A stretch of 64,000 nucleotides of DNA. Origin: Kitasatospora humi (GTDB lineage Bacteria > Actinomycetota > Actinomycetes > Streptomycetales > Streptomycetaceae). The stretch lies in the NCBI RefSeq assembly GCF_020907985.1, contig NZ_JAJJPA010000001.1, forward strand, positions 434,001-498,000, in the 5' to 3' direction. Numbering within the stretch: position 1 is the first letter of the stretch; each line of letters starts with the position of its first letter. Positions 8,880-17,011 of the stretch are shown here, piece after piece. The notes beneath the pieces are model-generated. The model ran no database searches and had not been told where the DNA came from. It saw only the letters and a program-made list of their open reading frames with translations. A program made the position numbers and the translations under genes.

Positions 8880-9499
8880 TGGCCACCGAGTTCGACGAGT
8901 CGGCGTACGACCGGGCACGGGCCAGCGCGCACTGCCGAGCGGTGGAGAACGCCGTCGACCGGCTGCGCAGTGACCAGCTCCCACTGCTCACCCGCTGGGG
9001 CGAGGCCCTGGCCGGCCTGCTGCCGGCCGGCGGCCGGCTGCTCGCCGCAGGCAACGGCGGCAGCGCCGCCCAGGCGCAGCACCTGACCGCCGAGCTGGTC
9101 GGCCGGTACGCCGGTGACCGTCCGGCGTTCTCCGCGATCTCACTGCACGCCGAGACCTCCAGCCTCACTGCCATCGGCAACGACTACGGCTTCGACCAGG
9201 TGTTCGCCCGGCAGGTGGAGGCGCACGGCCGTCCCGGCGACGTCCTGCTGCTGCTGTCCACCTCGGGCCACAGCCGCAACCTGCTGGCGGCCGCCGACCT
9301 CGGCCGGGCCACCGGGCTGGGCGTCTGGGCGATGACCGGTCCGCCGCCGAATCCGCTGGCCCAGCGGGTCGACGAGGCACTCGCCGTCCCGGCAGCGCAG
9401 GCCGCCACCGTGCAGGAAGTCCACCTGGTCGCGGTGCACGTGCTCTGCGAGGCCTTCGACGCGGCCCTGCAGCGACGCGAAGCGGTGCGCCGGTCATGA
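8879..9499 (+). CDS. gmhA: Phosphoheptose isomerase (sedoheptulose-7-phosphate isomerase)
   Basis: The product is 206 aa, the usual GmhA length. A SIS-domain protein with AAGNGGSAAQAQHLTAELVGR near 57-76, where Ser62 is the sugar-phosphate serine and the His and Glu of QHLTAE are the catalytic pair in GmhA. LLSTSGHSRN and the late VQEVHLVAVHVLCE helix are also typical. It converts sedoheptulose 7-phosphate to D-glycero-D-manno-heptose 7-phosphate, the first committed step to ADP-heptose. The ATG overlaps the preceding TGA, and the gene overlaps the next start by 4 bases. Confidence 0.94.
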   Translation: MATEFDESAYDRARASAHCRAVENAVDRLRSDQLPLLTRWGEALAGLLPAGGRLLAAGNGGSAAQAQHLTAELVGRYAGDRPAFSAISLHAETSSLTAIGNDYGFDQVFARQVEAHGRPGDVLLLLSTSGHSRNLLAAADLGRATGLGVWAMTGPPPNPLAQRVDEALAVPAAQAATVQEVHLVAVHVLCEAFDAALQRREAVRRS

Positions 9500-10890
9500 C
9501 CGGGCCACTGGTCGTGGTCGGCGACGCCCTGCTGGACCGGGACGTGGACGGCGACGCCACCAGGCTCGCGCCGGACGCGCCGGTGCCGGTGGTGGACGTG
9601 ACGGCCGAGCACAGCCGACCCGGCGGCGCCGCGCTGGCCGCCTGCCTGGCGGCGCGGACCGGCCGGGAGGTGGTCCTGGTGACCGCGCTCGGCCATCAGG
9701 AGACGGCGGCGGAGGTGCGCCGCCGACTGGCCGACCGGGTCCGCCTCGCCGAGTTCCCCCTCGACGGCCCGGTGCCGGTGAAGACCAGGATCCGGGTGGC
9801 CGGCCGCCCGCTGGTCCGGGTCGACCACGAAGGCGGTCGGCCCGGTCGGCCCGGTGAAGCCGTTCGGCTCGCCCTCGGCGGCGCGGCGGCGATCCTGGTC
9901 GCCGACTACGGGCGAGGCGTGGCGGACGCCGTCCGCCCCCTGCTGTCGGCCGTCGCCCGGACCACCCCGCTGGTGTGGGACCCGCATCCCCGTGGCGGAG
10001 CCCCCGTCCCCGGAGTCCGGCTCGCCACACCCAACGCGGCGGAGGCCCGCACGATGGCGGCGGTGCTGGCCCCGGGCGCCGAGCAGGGCGACGGCCTGGC
10101 CGACCACAGCCGGCGGGCCGCCCTGCTCACCAGCCGCTGGCAGGCCACCGCGGTGGCCGTCACCCTCGGTGCCGGCGGGGCGCTGCTCAGCCGGGGCGCG
10201 GACAGCCCGATCCTGCTGCCCGCGCCCTACCGGACCAGCGCTGACCCGTGCGGGGCCGGCGACTGCTTCGCCGCCACGGTCGTCGCCGCGCTGGCCGACG
10301 GCGCGATCGCGGAGGAGGCGGTGCAGCAAGGCGTGGCGGCGGCGACGGCCTTCGTGGCGGCGGGCGGCGCGAGCTCGGCCCGGCTGTGGAACCCGGCCAC
10401 CGCGCCGGTCCGGCGCTCCACCGACCCGATCGCGCTGGCCGAGGCGGTCCGGGCCGGCGGCGGCACGGTGGTCGCCGCGGGCGGCTGCTTCGACCTGCTG
10501 CACGCCGGCCACGTCAGCCTGCTGGAGTCCGCCCGGGGGCTGGGGGACTGCCTGATCATCTGCCTCAACTCCGACCGGTCGGTGCGCCGTTTGAAGGGGC
10601 CCGGCCGACCGTTCAACCCGGCCGAGGACCGTGCGAGGGTGCTCGCCGGCCTGGGCTGCGTCGACGGGGTCGTGGTCTTCGACGAGGACACGCCGCACGA
10701 AGTGCTCCGGCGGCTGCGGCCGCACCTGTGGATCAAGGGTGGCGACTACACCGCGGAGACCCTGCCGGAGGCCGCCGTGCTCGACGACTGGGGCGGCCAC
10801 GCCATGGTGCTGCCGTACCTGGACGGCAGGTCGACCAGCACGCTCGCCCGCCGTGCGGCGGCCACGGTCGCCCCGGGAACCCGGCCGTGA
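9496..10890 (+). CDS. hldE: Bifunctional heptose-7-P kinase / heptose-1-P nucleotidyltransferase
   Basis: This 464-aa protein has a PfkB/ribokinase domain followed by a cytidylyltransferase-fold domain, the HldE (RfaE) arrangement. The kinase has PGGAALAACLAARTGR early and DPCGAGDCFAAT with GAGD at 253-256 (Asp256 catalytic base). The transferase begins about 325 with GGCFDLLHAGH; HAGH at 336-339 is the nucleotide motif, and KGGDYTAETLPEA follows. It phosphorylates heptose 7-phosphate at C1 and, after GmhB, adds AMP to give ADP-heptose. It is unusual in a Gram-positive, where such genes are known from hygromycin B and septacidin pathways and some surface glycans. Confidence 0.94.
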   Translation: MTGPLVVVGDALLDRDVDGDATRLAPDAPVPVVDVTAEHSRPGGAALAACLAARTGREVVLVTALGHQETAAEVRRRLADRVRLAEFPLDGPVPVKTRIRVAGRPLVRVDHEGGRPGRPGEAVRLALGGAAAILVADYGRGVADAVRPLLSAVARTTPLVWDPHPRGGAPVPGVRLATPNAAEARTMAAVLAPGAEQGDGLADHSRRAALLTSRWQATAVAVTLGAGGALLSRGADSPILLPAPYRTSADPCGAGDCFAATVVAALADGAIAEEAVQQGVAAATAFVAAGGASSARLWNPATAPVRRSTDPIALAEAVRAGGGTVVAAGGCFDLLHAGHVSLLESARGLGDCLIICLNSDRSVRRLKGPGRPFNPAEDRARVLAGLGCVDGVVVFDEDTPHEVLRRLRPHLWIKGGDYTAETLPEAAVLDDWGGHAMVLPYLDGRSTSTLARRAAATVAPGTRP

Positions 10891-10923
10891 GCGGCCCGGG
10901 AGGTCGGCGCGGGGGCTCCGGCC

Positions 10924-11937
10924 ATGAGCACTGACGGCACGGTGCCCGCCGTGCTGGTGCTGCGCGCCCTCGGGCTGGGCGACCTGCTCACCGGCGTGCC
11001 GGCGCTGCGGGCCGTGCGGCGCCACTGGCCCGGACACCGGATCGTGCTGGCCGCGCCCGCCCGCCTGGCCGCCGCCGCGGCGGCGACCGGCTGCGTCGAC
11101 CGGCTGCTGCCGACCACCGCACCCGCCCGTGCGGTGCCGGTGGCGCTGCCCTGGACCGGCCCGCCGCCGGACGTCGCGATCGACCTGCACGGCAACGGGG
11201 CACCGAGTCACCGGCTGCTGCGCACCGTGACGCCCGCCCACCTGATCGGCTTCGCCCGCGCGGGCCGCCCGCCGCTGGCCGGACCGACCTGGCGGGCGGA
11301 CGAGCACGAACGCGACCGCTGGTGCCGGCTGCTGCGGTGGCACGGCGTCGAGGCCGACCCGACCGACCTGCGGCTGTCGCCGGCCGGCATCGCCTCACCG
11401 GCCCCGGATGCGGTCGTGCTGCATCCCGGCGCGGACGCCGGGGCCCGTCGCTGGCCGCCCGCACGGTTCGCGGCGGTGGCCCGAGCCCTGCGGCGGGAGG
11501 GCCGGCACGTCGTGGTGAGCGCCGGTGCCGGAGAGCGGGCCCTGGCCGAGCAGGTGGCCGCCGAAGCCGGTCTGCCGCCCGGATCCGTGATCGGCGGCCC
11601 GACCGACGTGCCGTTCGCGGAGCTGACCGCGCTGGTCTCCCAGGCCGCGGCGGTGGTGTGCGGCGACACCGGCCTGTCGCACCTGGCCGTCGCGCTCGGC
11701 ACGCCGTCGGTCACCCTGTTCGGCCCGGTCTCCCCGCAGCTGTGGGGCCCGCCGGACGACCCCCGGCACGCCGTGCTCTGGCCCGGTGCCCCGGACGGCG
11801 TGCTGCGCCCGGGGGACGCCCACGGTGCCGCGCCCGACCCCAGGTTGCTGCGGATCACGGCCGAGCAGGTGCTGGCGGCGGTGCGGCGGCTGCCCGAACC
11901 GGTGGCGCCGGCCGCTCGCGGGACGGTCGGCCGATGA
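10924..11937 (+). CDS. GT9 heptosyltransferase-like glycosyltransferase
   Basis: The product is 337 aa. It starts with VPAVLVLRALGLGDLLTGVPALRAV, the GT9 N-terminus, and has HPGADAGARRWPPARFAAVA and the late GDTGLSHLAVALGTPSVTLFGP, with the Asp and His that contact the ADP-sugar. GT9 enzymes use ADP-heptose, so this and the gene at the left edge are the natural consumers of the GmhA/HldE/GmhB product. It follows hldE by 33 bases, the widest gap in this stretch, and overlaps the next gene by 4 bases. Confidence 0.9.
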   Translation: MSTDGTVPAVLVLRALGLGDLLTGVPALRAVRRHWPGHRIVLAAPARLAAAAAATGCVDRLLPTTAPARAVPVALPWTGPPPDVAIDLHGNGAPSHRLLRTVTPAHLIGFARAGRPPLAGPTWRADEHERDRWCRLLRWHGVEADPTDLRLSPAGIASPAPDAVVLHPGADAGARRWPPARFAAVARALRREGRHVVVSAGAGERALAEQVAAEAGLPPGSVIGGPTDVPFAELTALVSQAAAVVCGDTGLSHLAVALGTPSVTLFGPVSPQLWGPPDDPRHAVLWPGAPDGVLRPGDAHGAAPDPRLLRITAEQVLAAVRRLPEPVAPAARGTVGR

Positions 11938-13022
11938 GCGCCCCGACGACGCGGATCGGAGTGGTCGTCATCACCCGCAACCGCCGCGAACGCCTGCTGC
12001 ACACCCTCGACCGGCTGACCGCCCTGCCCGAGCGGCCCACGATCGTGGTGGTGGACAACGCCTCGCGGGACGGCACGGCCGCGGCCGTCCGCCGACGCCA
12101 CCCCGAGGTACTCCTCGGCCGGCTGCGCCGCAACCTCGGCGCGGTGGCGCGCAACCTCGGTGCGGCCCGGCTCGGCACTCCCTACGTGGCGTTCAGCGAC
12201 GACGACTCCTGGTGGCACCCCGGGGCGCTGGCGGCCGCCGAGTCGATCTTCGACGGCCACCCGCGGCTCGGACTGCTCGCGGCGGCCACCGAGGTCGGCC
12301 GGCACGCCGAATCCGACCCGCTCGACCGGCTGTTGGCCGCTTCGCCGCTCGGCACCGATCCCGACCTGCCCGGCCCGTCCGTGCTCGGGTTCCTCGCCTG
12401 CGCCAGCGTGGTGCGCCGCAGCGCGTTCCTGGGCGTGGGCGGCTTCCACCGGCTGCTGCACTTCGGTGGGGAGGAGACCCTGTTGGCGCTGGACCTGGCG
12501 GCGGCCGGCTGGGGGGTGGCCCACTGCCCGGAGGTGGTGTCGCACCACGAGCCGGCGGCCGAGCCGCGCCCGGGACGGGTCGCACGGCTGCGGCGCAACG
12601 AGTTGCTGACCTGCTGGCTGCGGCGGCCCTGGCCGCACGTGCTCCGGGAGAGCCGCGAGCTGGTCAGGGCGGCCGGCGGCGACCGCCAGGCCGCCAGGGC
12701 GCTGTTGTCGGCCGCACCCCGGTTGCCCGCCGCCGTGCTCGGACGCCGTCGGCTGCCGGCCGAGGTGGAGAGGGCACTGGCGCTGCTCGGCGGCGGGGGC
12801 GAACTGCACGGAGACGGCAGCGAACCTCCGGGGGAGCGGAGCGAGTTGCTCAGGGAGCGGAGCGAGTTACTCGGGGAGTGTGACGAGGTGCCAGGAAACC
12901 GCAGCGAGTTGCTCGGCGATGATGGCGAACTCCCCGGGAATAGCCGCGAATTGCACGGCGATAATGGCGAACTCCCCGGTAACCGTCGCGAGTTGTCCGA
13001 GGACCGCAGCACGACGGAGTAG
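11934..13022 (+). CDS. GT2 glycosyltransferase with C-terminal heptapeptide repeats
   Basis: The product is 362 aa. The GT-A domain opens with IGVVVITRNRRERLLHTL, has VVDNASRDGT, the FSDDDSWW metal site near 83-90, and GGEETLLALDLAAAGW. From about residue 289 the tail is ten consecutive 7-residue units of the form x-E-L-x-G-x-x, which is not part of the GT2 fold. The start ATG overlaps the GT9 stop (ATGA). The next gene, a close paralogue, starts 11 bases after the stop; its AGGAGG site overlaps the TAG. The repeat has lower GC than the rest of the gene. Confidence 0.88.
   Translation: MSAPTTRIGVVVITRNRRERLLHTLDRLTALPERPTIVVVDNASRDGTAAAVRRRHPEVLLGRLRRNLGAVARNLGAARLGTPYVAFSDDDSWWHPGALAAAESIFDGHPRLGLLAAATEVGRHAESDPLDRLLAASPLGTDPDLPGPSVLGFLACASVVRRSAFLGVGGFHRLLHFGGEETLLALDLAAAGWGVAHCPEVVSHHEPAAEPRPGRVARLRRNELLTCWLRRPWPHVLRESRELVRAAGGDRQAARALLSAAPRLPAAVLGRRRLPAEVERALALLGGGGELHGDGSEPPGERSELLRERSELLGECDEVPGNRSELLGDDGELPGNSRELHGDNGELPGNRRELSEDRSTTE
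12798..13007 (+). repeat. Ten in-frame 21-bp tandem repeats
   Basis: Ten diverged 21-bp units encode the end of the GT2 protein. Typical units translate to GELPGNS, RELHGDN, SELLGDD and SELLRER. Most base changes between units keep the x-E-L-x-G frame. The array stops 12 bases before the TAG, so the whole repeat is translated. Confidence 0.92.
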
Positions 13023-13032
13023 GAGGACCGCG

Positions 13033-13938
13033 ATGGCGTCCAGCAGGATCGGCGTCGTGGTGATCACCCACAATCGCCGCGAGGAACTGCTGCACTCGCT
13101 CGCCAAGCTCCGCGAACTGCCGGAGCGGCCACCGGTGGTGGTGGTCGACAACGGTTCGACGGACGGCACTGCCGAAGCCGTGGGCCGGCACTTCCCCGCG
13201 GTGCGGCTGCTCCGGCCGGGCCGCAACCTCGGCGCCTGCGCCCGCAACCTCGCGGCCCGCACCGTCGACTGGACGTACCTCGCGTTCTGCGACGACGACA
13301 CCTGGTGGACGCCGGGAGCACTGGCCCGGGCCGCCGACCTGCTCGACACCCACCCGTCGGTCGCCACGGTGACCGCACGGATCCTGCTGGACCTCCCCGG
13401 CCGACGCCCGGTCGAGGACCCGATCGTGGCCGAGCTGCGCGACTCACCCGTACCCGGGCCCCCGGGCCTGCCCTGGCCGGTGCTGGGATCGTTCCTGGCC
13501 GGCGCCACGGTGATCCGCTCCTCGGCCTTCCGGACGGCGGGCGGCTTCTCACCGCGGCTGTGGCTCGGCGGCGAGGAGGAACTGCTGGCGGCCGACCTCG
13601 CCGCCACCGGCTGGTGGCTGGTGTACGCGGACGAACTGGCGGTCCACCACCGGCCCTCGGCGCTCCGGGATCCGACCCTGCGCCGCCGCCACGGCATCCG
13701 CAACACCCTGTGGTTCAGCTGGCTGCGGCGTCCGGTCGGCCGGGCACTGCTGCGCACCGCCTGGCTGGCGTGCACCGTGCCCCGGGACGCGGTCTCGGCG
13801 CGCGCCTTCGCCGATGCGCTTGCCGGACTGCCCTGGGTGCTGCGGGAACGCCGGCAGGTGCCCGCCCGGGTGGAGCGCGGCCTGCGATTGCTGGAGCGGC
13901 CCCAGCGGGCCTCCCGGGCGCGGCGCTACATCGGTTGA
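13033..13938 (+). CDS. GT2 glycosyltransferase, paralogue of the preceding gene
   Basis: The product is 301 aa. It opens with IGVVVITHNRREELLHSL, nearly the same as its neighbour, with VVDNGSTDGTAEAVGRHFP, the metal site FCDDDTWW near 83-90, and WLGGEEELLAADLAATGWW. It lacks the repeat tail. The start at 13033 has AGGAGG overlapping the previous stop; an in-frame extension into the repeat is rejected. The pair looks like a tandem duplication. It is the last gene of the rightward operon and is followed by a 206-bp gap without recognised features before the convergent dehydrogenase. Confidence 0.9.
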   Translation: MASSRIGVVVITHNRREELLHSLAKLRELPERPPVVVVDNGSTDGTAEAVGRHFPAVRLLRPGRNLGACARNLAARTVDWTYLAFCDDDTWWTPGALARAADLLDTHPSVATVTARILLDLPGRRPVEDPIVAELRDSPVPGPPGLPWPVLGSFLAGATVIRSSAFRTAGGFSPRLWLGGEEELLAADLAATGWWLVYADELAVHHRPSALRDPTLRRRHGIRNTLWFSWLRRPVGRALLRTAWLACTVPRDAVSARAFADALAGLPWVLRERRQVPARVERGLRLLERPQRASRARRYIG

Positions 13939-14144
13939 ACGGCGGCGGGTGCCCCGCCGGCGTGGGCTGGGGCCTGCGGGGCCGCAGCGCTACGCGGCAG
14001 CGGGTCTCCCCGGCGCGCGGCGTCGTCCGCCGCCGGTGGCGCGGTCCGCGCGGTTCGCTGCTTCTCCGCATCCGCACGGGGCTCGCGGCGTTTCAGGGCG
14101 TGCGATCGGCTCGCCGGTCGCGGTTCGCCGTGCCCCCGGCGCCG

Positions 14145-15470
14145 TCAGGCCTGCGGGGCCCCGAGACGCAGGTAGCTCCAGCCCGCGGCGCGCCAGCGGG
14201 TGCCGTCCAGTGAGCCGCGGGCGTCGATCACGGCGGGGGTGTGCATCCGCTCGCGGAGTGCGACTGGGTCCTGGAGGCGGTAGAGCGGCCACTCGGTCAG
14301 CAGCAGCAGCAGGTCGGCGTCGACGGCGACCGCGCCCGGGTCCTCGACGTACTCCAACTGCGGGCAGGCCTTGCGGGCGTTGTCCAGCGCCTCCGGGTCA
14401 TGGACCGTCACCTGGGCGCCCAGCCGGTGGAGGGCCTCGGCGACGTGGAGCGCCGGCGAGTCGCGGATGTCGTCCGTCCCGGGTTTGAACGCCGCGCCCC
14501 AGACACCGATCCGCCGGCCGGCCACCGAGCCGCCGCATCGTTCCGCCGCCAGGTCCACGGTCCGCTGCCGACGGCCCAGGTTGATGCGGTCCACTCCGGT
14601 CAGGAAGTCCGCGATGGCCCCGGCCCCCAGCGTGCGGGCGCGGTCGGCCAGGCCGCGCAGGTCCTTAGGCAGGCAGCCGCCGCCGAACCCCAGGCCGGCC
14701 GCCAGGGCACCCGGGGCGATCCGCGGGTCCGCTGCCAGCGCCCGCGCCAACTGCCGCACGTCGGCTCCGGTGGCCTCGCAGAGCTCGGCCATCGCGTTGA
14801 CGAACGAGATCTTGGTGGCGAGGAACGCGTTGGCCGCGCACTTGGTCAGCTCGGCGGTCGCGAGATCCATCACCAGCAGCGGTACCCCGGCGGCCAGGAC
14901 CGTGGCGTAGACCTCGCGGAAGCGGTCCGCGCTGGCCCGGTCGCCGGGAGCCACCCCGAGCACCATCCGGTCGGGGCGCAGTGCGTCCTGCAGCGCATGG
15001 GACTCGCGCAGGAATTCCGGGCTCCAGGCGAGGCTCACCCGCACGCCGGGCCGGACGCGTCGGCGCACCAGCGCCAGTAGCTCCTCACTGGTGCCGACCG
15101 GCACCGTTGACTTGCCCACCAGAAGGGCCGGGCCATCCAGCTGCGAGGCCAACTGCCCGACGGCCGCACGCAGGTGAGACAGGTCGTAGGCGTCGCTGCC
15201 GTCCAACTGCGGCGTTCCGACGGTGATGAAGTGCATGTCGGCATGGGCCGCCGCCTTGGCGAAGGAGGTGGTGAAACGCAGTCGGCCGGTGGCGACATGG
15301 CGACTCAGCAGGTCCTGGAAGCCGTGTTCGTGGAACGGCGCCCGGGCCGCGCGCAGGGCGTGGACCCTGGCCCGATCGACGTCCACGCCCATGACCTCGT
15401 GACCCAGCTCCGCCATCGCGACGGCATGGGTCGCGCCCAGATACCCGCAGCCGATCACCGTCAGCTTCAT
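14145..15470 (-). CDS. UDP-glucose/GDP-mannose dehydrogenase family protein
   Basis: The product is 441 aa, a normal length for UDP-glucose 6-dehydrogenases. It begins MKLTVIGCGYLGATHAVAMAELGHEV (a GxGxxG NAD site near residue 7). FLATKISFVNAMAELCEATGAD and the catalytic cysteine region GLGFGGGCLPKDL follow, and GAAFKPGTDDIRDSPAL lies in the C-terminal domain. The likely reaction is the four-electron oxidation of UDP-glucose to UDP-glucuronate, which would feed the UXS-like SDR at 1.3-2.3 kb. The ATG at 15470 has GGAAGGTG upstream. It is convergent with the glycosyltransferase operon. Confidence 0.9.
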   Translation of the reverse strand: MKLTVIGCGYLGATHAVAMAELGHEVMGVDVDRARVHALRAARAPFHEHGFQDLLSRHVATGRLRFTTSFAKAAAHADMHFITVGTPQLDGSDAYDLSHLRAAVGQLASQLDGPALLVGKSTVPVGTSEELLALVRRRVRPGVRVSLAWSPEFLRESHALQDALRPDRMVLGVAPGDRASADRFREVYATVLAAGVPLLVMDLATAELTKCAANAFLATKISFVNAMAELCEATGADVRQLARALAADPRIAPGALAAGLGFGGGCLPKDLRGLADRARTLGAGAIADFLTGVDRINLGRRQRTVDLAAERCGGSVAGRRIGVWGAAFKPGTDDIRDSPALHVAEALHRLGAQVTVHDPEALDNARKACPQLEYVEDPGAVAVDADLLLLLTEWPLYRLQDPVALRERMHTPAVIDARGSLDGTRWRAAGWSYLRLGAPQA

Positions 15471-15743
15471 GGTGCACCTTCCGGGCGAGGGGCCGGCCGC
15501 GGACGTCGCTCCCGGCCCACGGTTTCCAGACCACCGCCCCGGCGAACGGGCAGCCACGCCGCGTGACGGCCGGCGGCGGACCGGGCCGGCTGGTCACTCG
15601 CGGACCACCGCACCGCCCCGACGGCCGGAGCGCCCGCCCAGACCCCCGGCAGGGGTGCCCGGCGGGACCCCCACCCGGGGTGCCCGCCGAGTCCCCCGGC
15701 GGGGTCGCCACCGGGGGACTCGCCGCCGTCAGGCTCCGCTCGC

Positions 15744-16013
15744 TCAGGCTCGGACGGGCTCATGACCGACCCAGTAGTCGCCGAAGGCCAGGTGGTGCTG
15801 GGCGAGGCGCTCGTCGCCGAGGCGGGCCCGGTCGTCCGCGTGCCCGCCGGACCGGCACGAAACGGACGGCTGCGGGCAGCACCGGAGCCACTGTCCGACG
15901 CTCGGGGCGACAGCCGCCGGGGCGACGTCCGCCGAGGCGGCAGCCGTACCGCCGGCTGGGTGCCGTATCGGGGACGACGCACTCCGACCAGCCAACGAAG
16001 CCTTTTCCGACAT
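15744..16013 (-). CDS. Hypothetical 89-aa protein
   Basis: This candidate starts at ATG 16013 with GGAGGA upstream. The first third is Ser/Ala/Pro-rich. The last third (ARLGDERLAQHHLAFGDYW) is more natural-looking, with strongly G/C-ending codons and no low complexity. I do not recognise the family. Longer frames on the same strand run into repeats and are rejected. It lies alone between the dehydrogenase and the DUF2267 gene. Confidence 0.42.
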   Translation of the reverse strand: MSEKASLAGRSASSPIRHPAGGTAAASADVAPAAVAPSVGQWLRCCPQPSVSCRSGGHADDRARLGDERLAQHHLAFGDYWVGHEPVRA

Positions 16014-16392
16014 GTCATCCTCCGAGGCGCTTGTCGGGGTGATCGCCCCATCATCGCCCGAGTCGCGCGGCCGGGCCCTGCGCAGGCGGCCGAAGGGTCG
16101 AATGACGCCGGGTGGCCACCCGGCCGATGATGCCGGGCGGGTGGCCACCCGGCGCCAGGCACCGGGGCAGGGCCGTTCGGTCGTCGGCGTCGTTCGCACT
16201 GCTGCAGAGGCGCTCGGGCCGCCCGGGGCAGCGGTGCCCAGCCGTCGGGGCCCGGCGCCTGCCGCGGCCCGCACCGGGCCCGCACCCGGCCCGCACCGGG
16301 CCCGCACCCGGCCCGCACCGGGCCCGCACCGGGGGCCCGCACCGGGCCCGAACCTGCGCCCGTCCCGGCCTGCGCCTGCGCCCGGGCCGAGG
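16014..16392. other. Intergenic region with palindromes and short repeats
   Basis: No gene is supported. It holds two copies of the palindrome-containing word GGGTGGCCACCCGGC (16110-16124 and 16139-16153) and the 11-bp array at 16265-16353, which lies just beyond the stop of the DUF2267 gene. Confidence 0.7.
16265..16353. repeat. 11-bp tandem repeat array, GC-only core
   Basis: About eight units of the pattern sGGCCCGCACC run head to tail, alternating C and G at the first position, with a slightly expanded unit near the right end. Each unit contains GGCCC and could form stacked hairpins. It lies downstream of the DUF2267 stop. Confidence 0.85.
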
Positions 16393-16797
16393 TCAAGCGA
16401 GTTCGGGGTGGCCGAAGTAGTCGGCGTAGCCGGTGGGGAGCCGGCTGAGGACGGCGTTGAGCTCACCGCCGTCGATGCTCTCGGCGACCGTCCCCAGAAC
16501 GGCTGAGGCGTCGATGGCAGCCTCGTCGACGGTCGTGTCGCCGAGGTCGGCGAGACGGGTGAGGAACTCCTCGATCCCCCAGCCGGCCGCCTGCTGATCG
16601 TCTTCGGGAACCGCGTACTCGGCTGCCGGCTCGGGCAGTTGCGCGGCGAGGTTCTCCGCGGAGCCGGCGCCGAGCCGCTCGCCGAGCACCCCCAGGACGG
16701 TCCGCACGGCCTGGTCGGCTCCCTGGTTGTCCTCGTAGCCTCCGGCCGTGCGCACGGATGCCAGGAAGGCGGGATAGTCCACGGTGTTCACCCCCAT
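16393..16797 (-). CDS. DUF2267 domain protein
   Basis: The product is 134 aa. The sequence VDYPAFLASVRTAGGYEDNQGADQAVRTVLGVLGERL followed by LAAQLPEPAAEYAV matches the DUF2267 pattern, with a second half FLTRLADLGDTTVDEA and VLSRLPTGYADYFG. The family is often found near stress genes in actinobacteria; its biochemical role is unknown. ATG 16797 is taken because the domain begins right after it; a further extension to 16884 has no family sequence. Confidence 0.82.
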   Translation of the reverse strand: MGVNTVDYPAFLASVRTAGGYEDNQGADQAVRTVLGVLGERLGAGSAENLAAQLPEPAAEYAVPEDDQQAAGWGIEEFLTRLADLGDTTVDEAAIDASAVLGTVAESIDGGELNAVLSRLPTGYADYFGHPELA

Positions 16798-17011
16798 GGG
16801 TCGGCTGTCCTGTCCCGGACGCACGGTGCCGGCCGCACACCCGGGTCCTTCCTGACGGCGGCTGTCCGGTCCGGCCGGATCCAAAACCCTTTCGGCTGGG
16901 CACCGTTGCCCGGCGGCCCGAGCACCCTTCGGCGGCGCGAACCGACCCGTTTGGGCTCGGGGGCCCCGGGCAGCCGCCCCGTACGATCACGATGGGAAGG
17001 GAGGCCCGCTG

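Noticed and set aside
16265..16353. Possible CRISPR array
   Set aside because: Units are 11 bp with no spacers; it is a simple tandem repeat.
15467..16466. Long leftward frames of 240-309 codons
   Set aside because: They run through repeats and give Arg/Pro/Gly-rich products; only the 89-aa frame has coding-like features.
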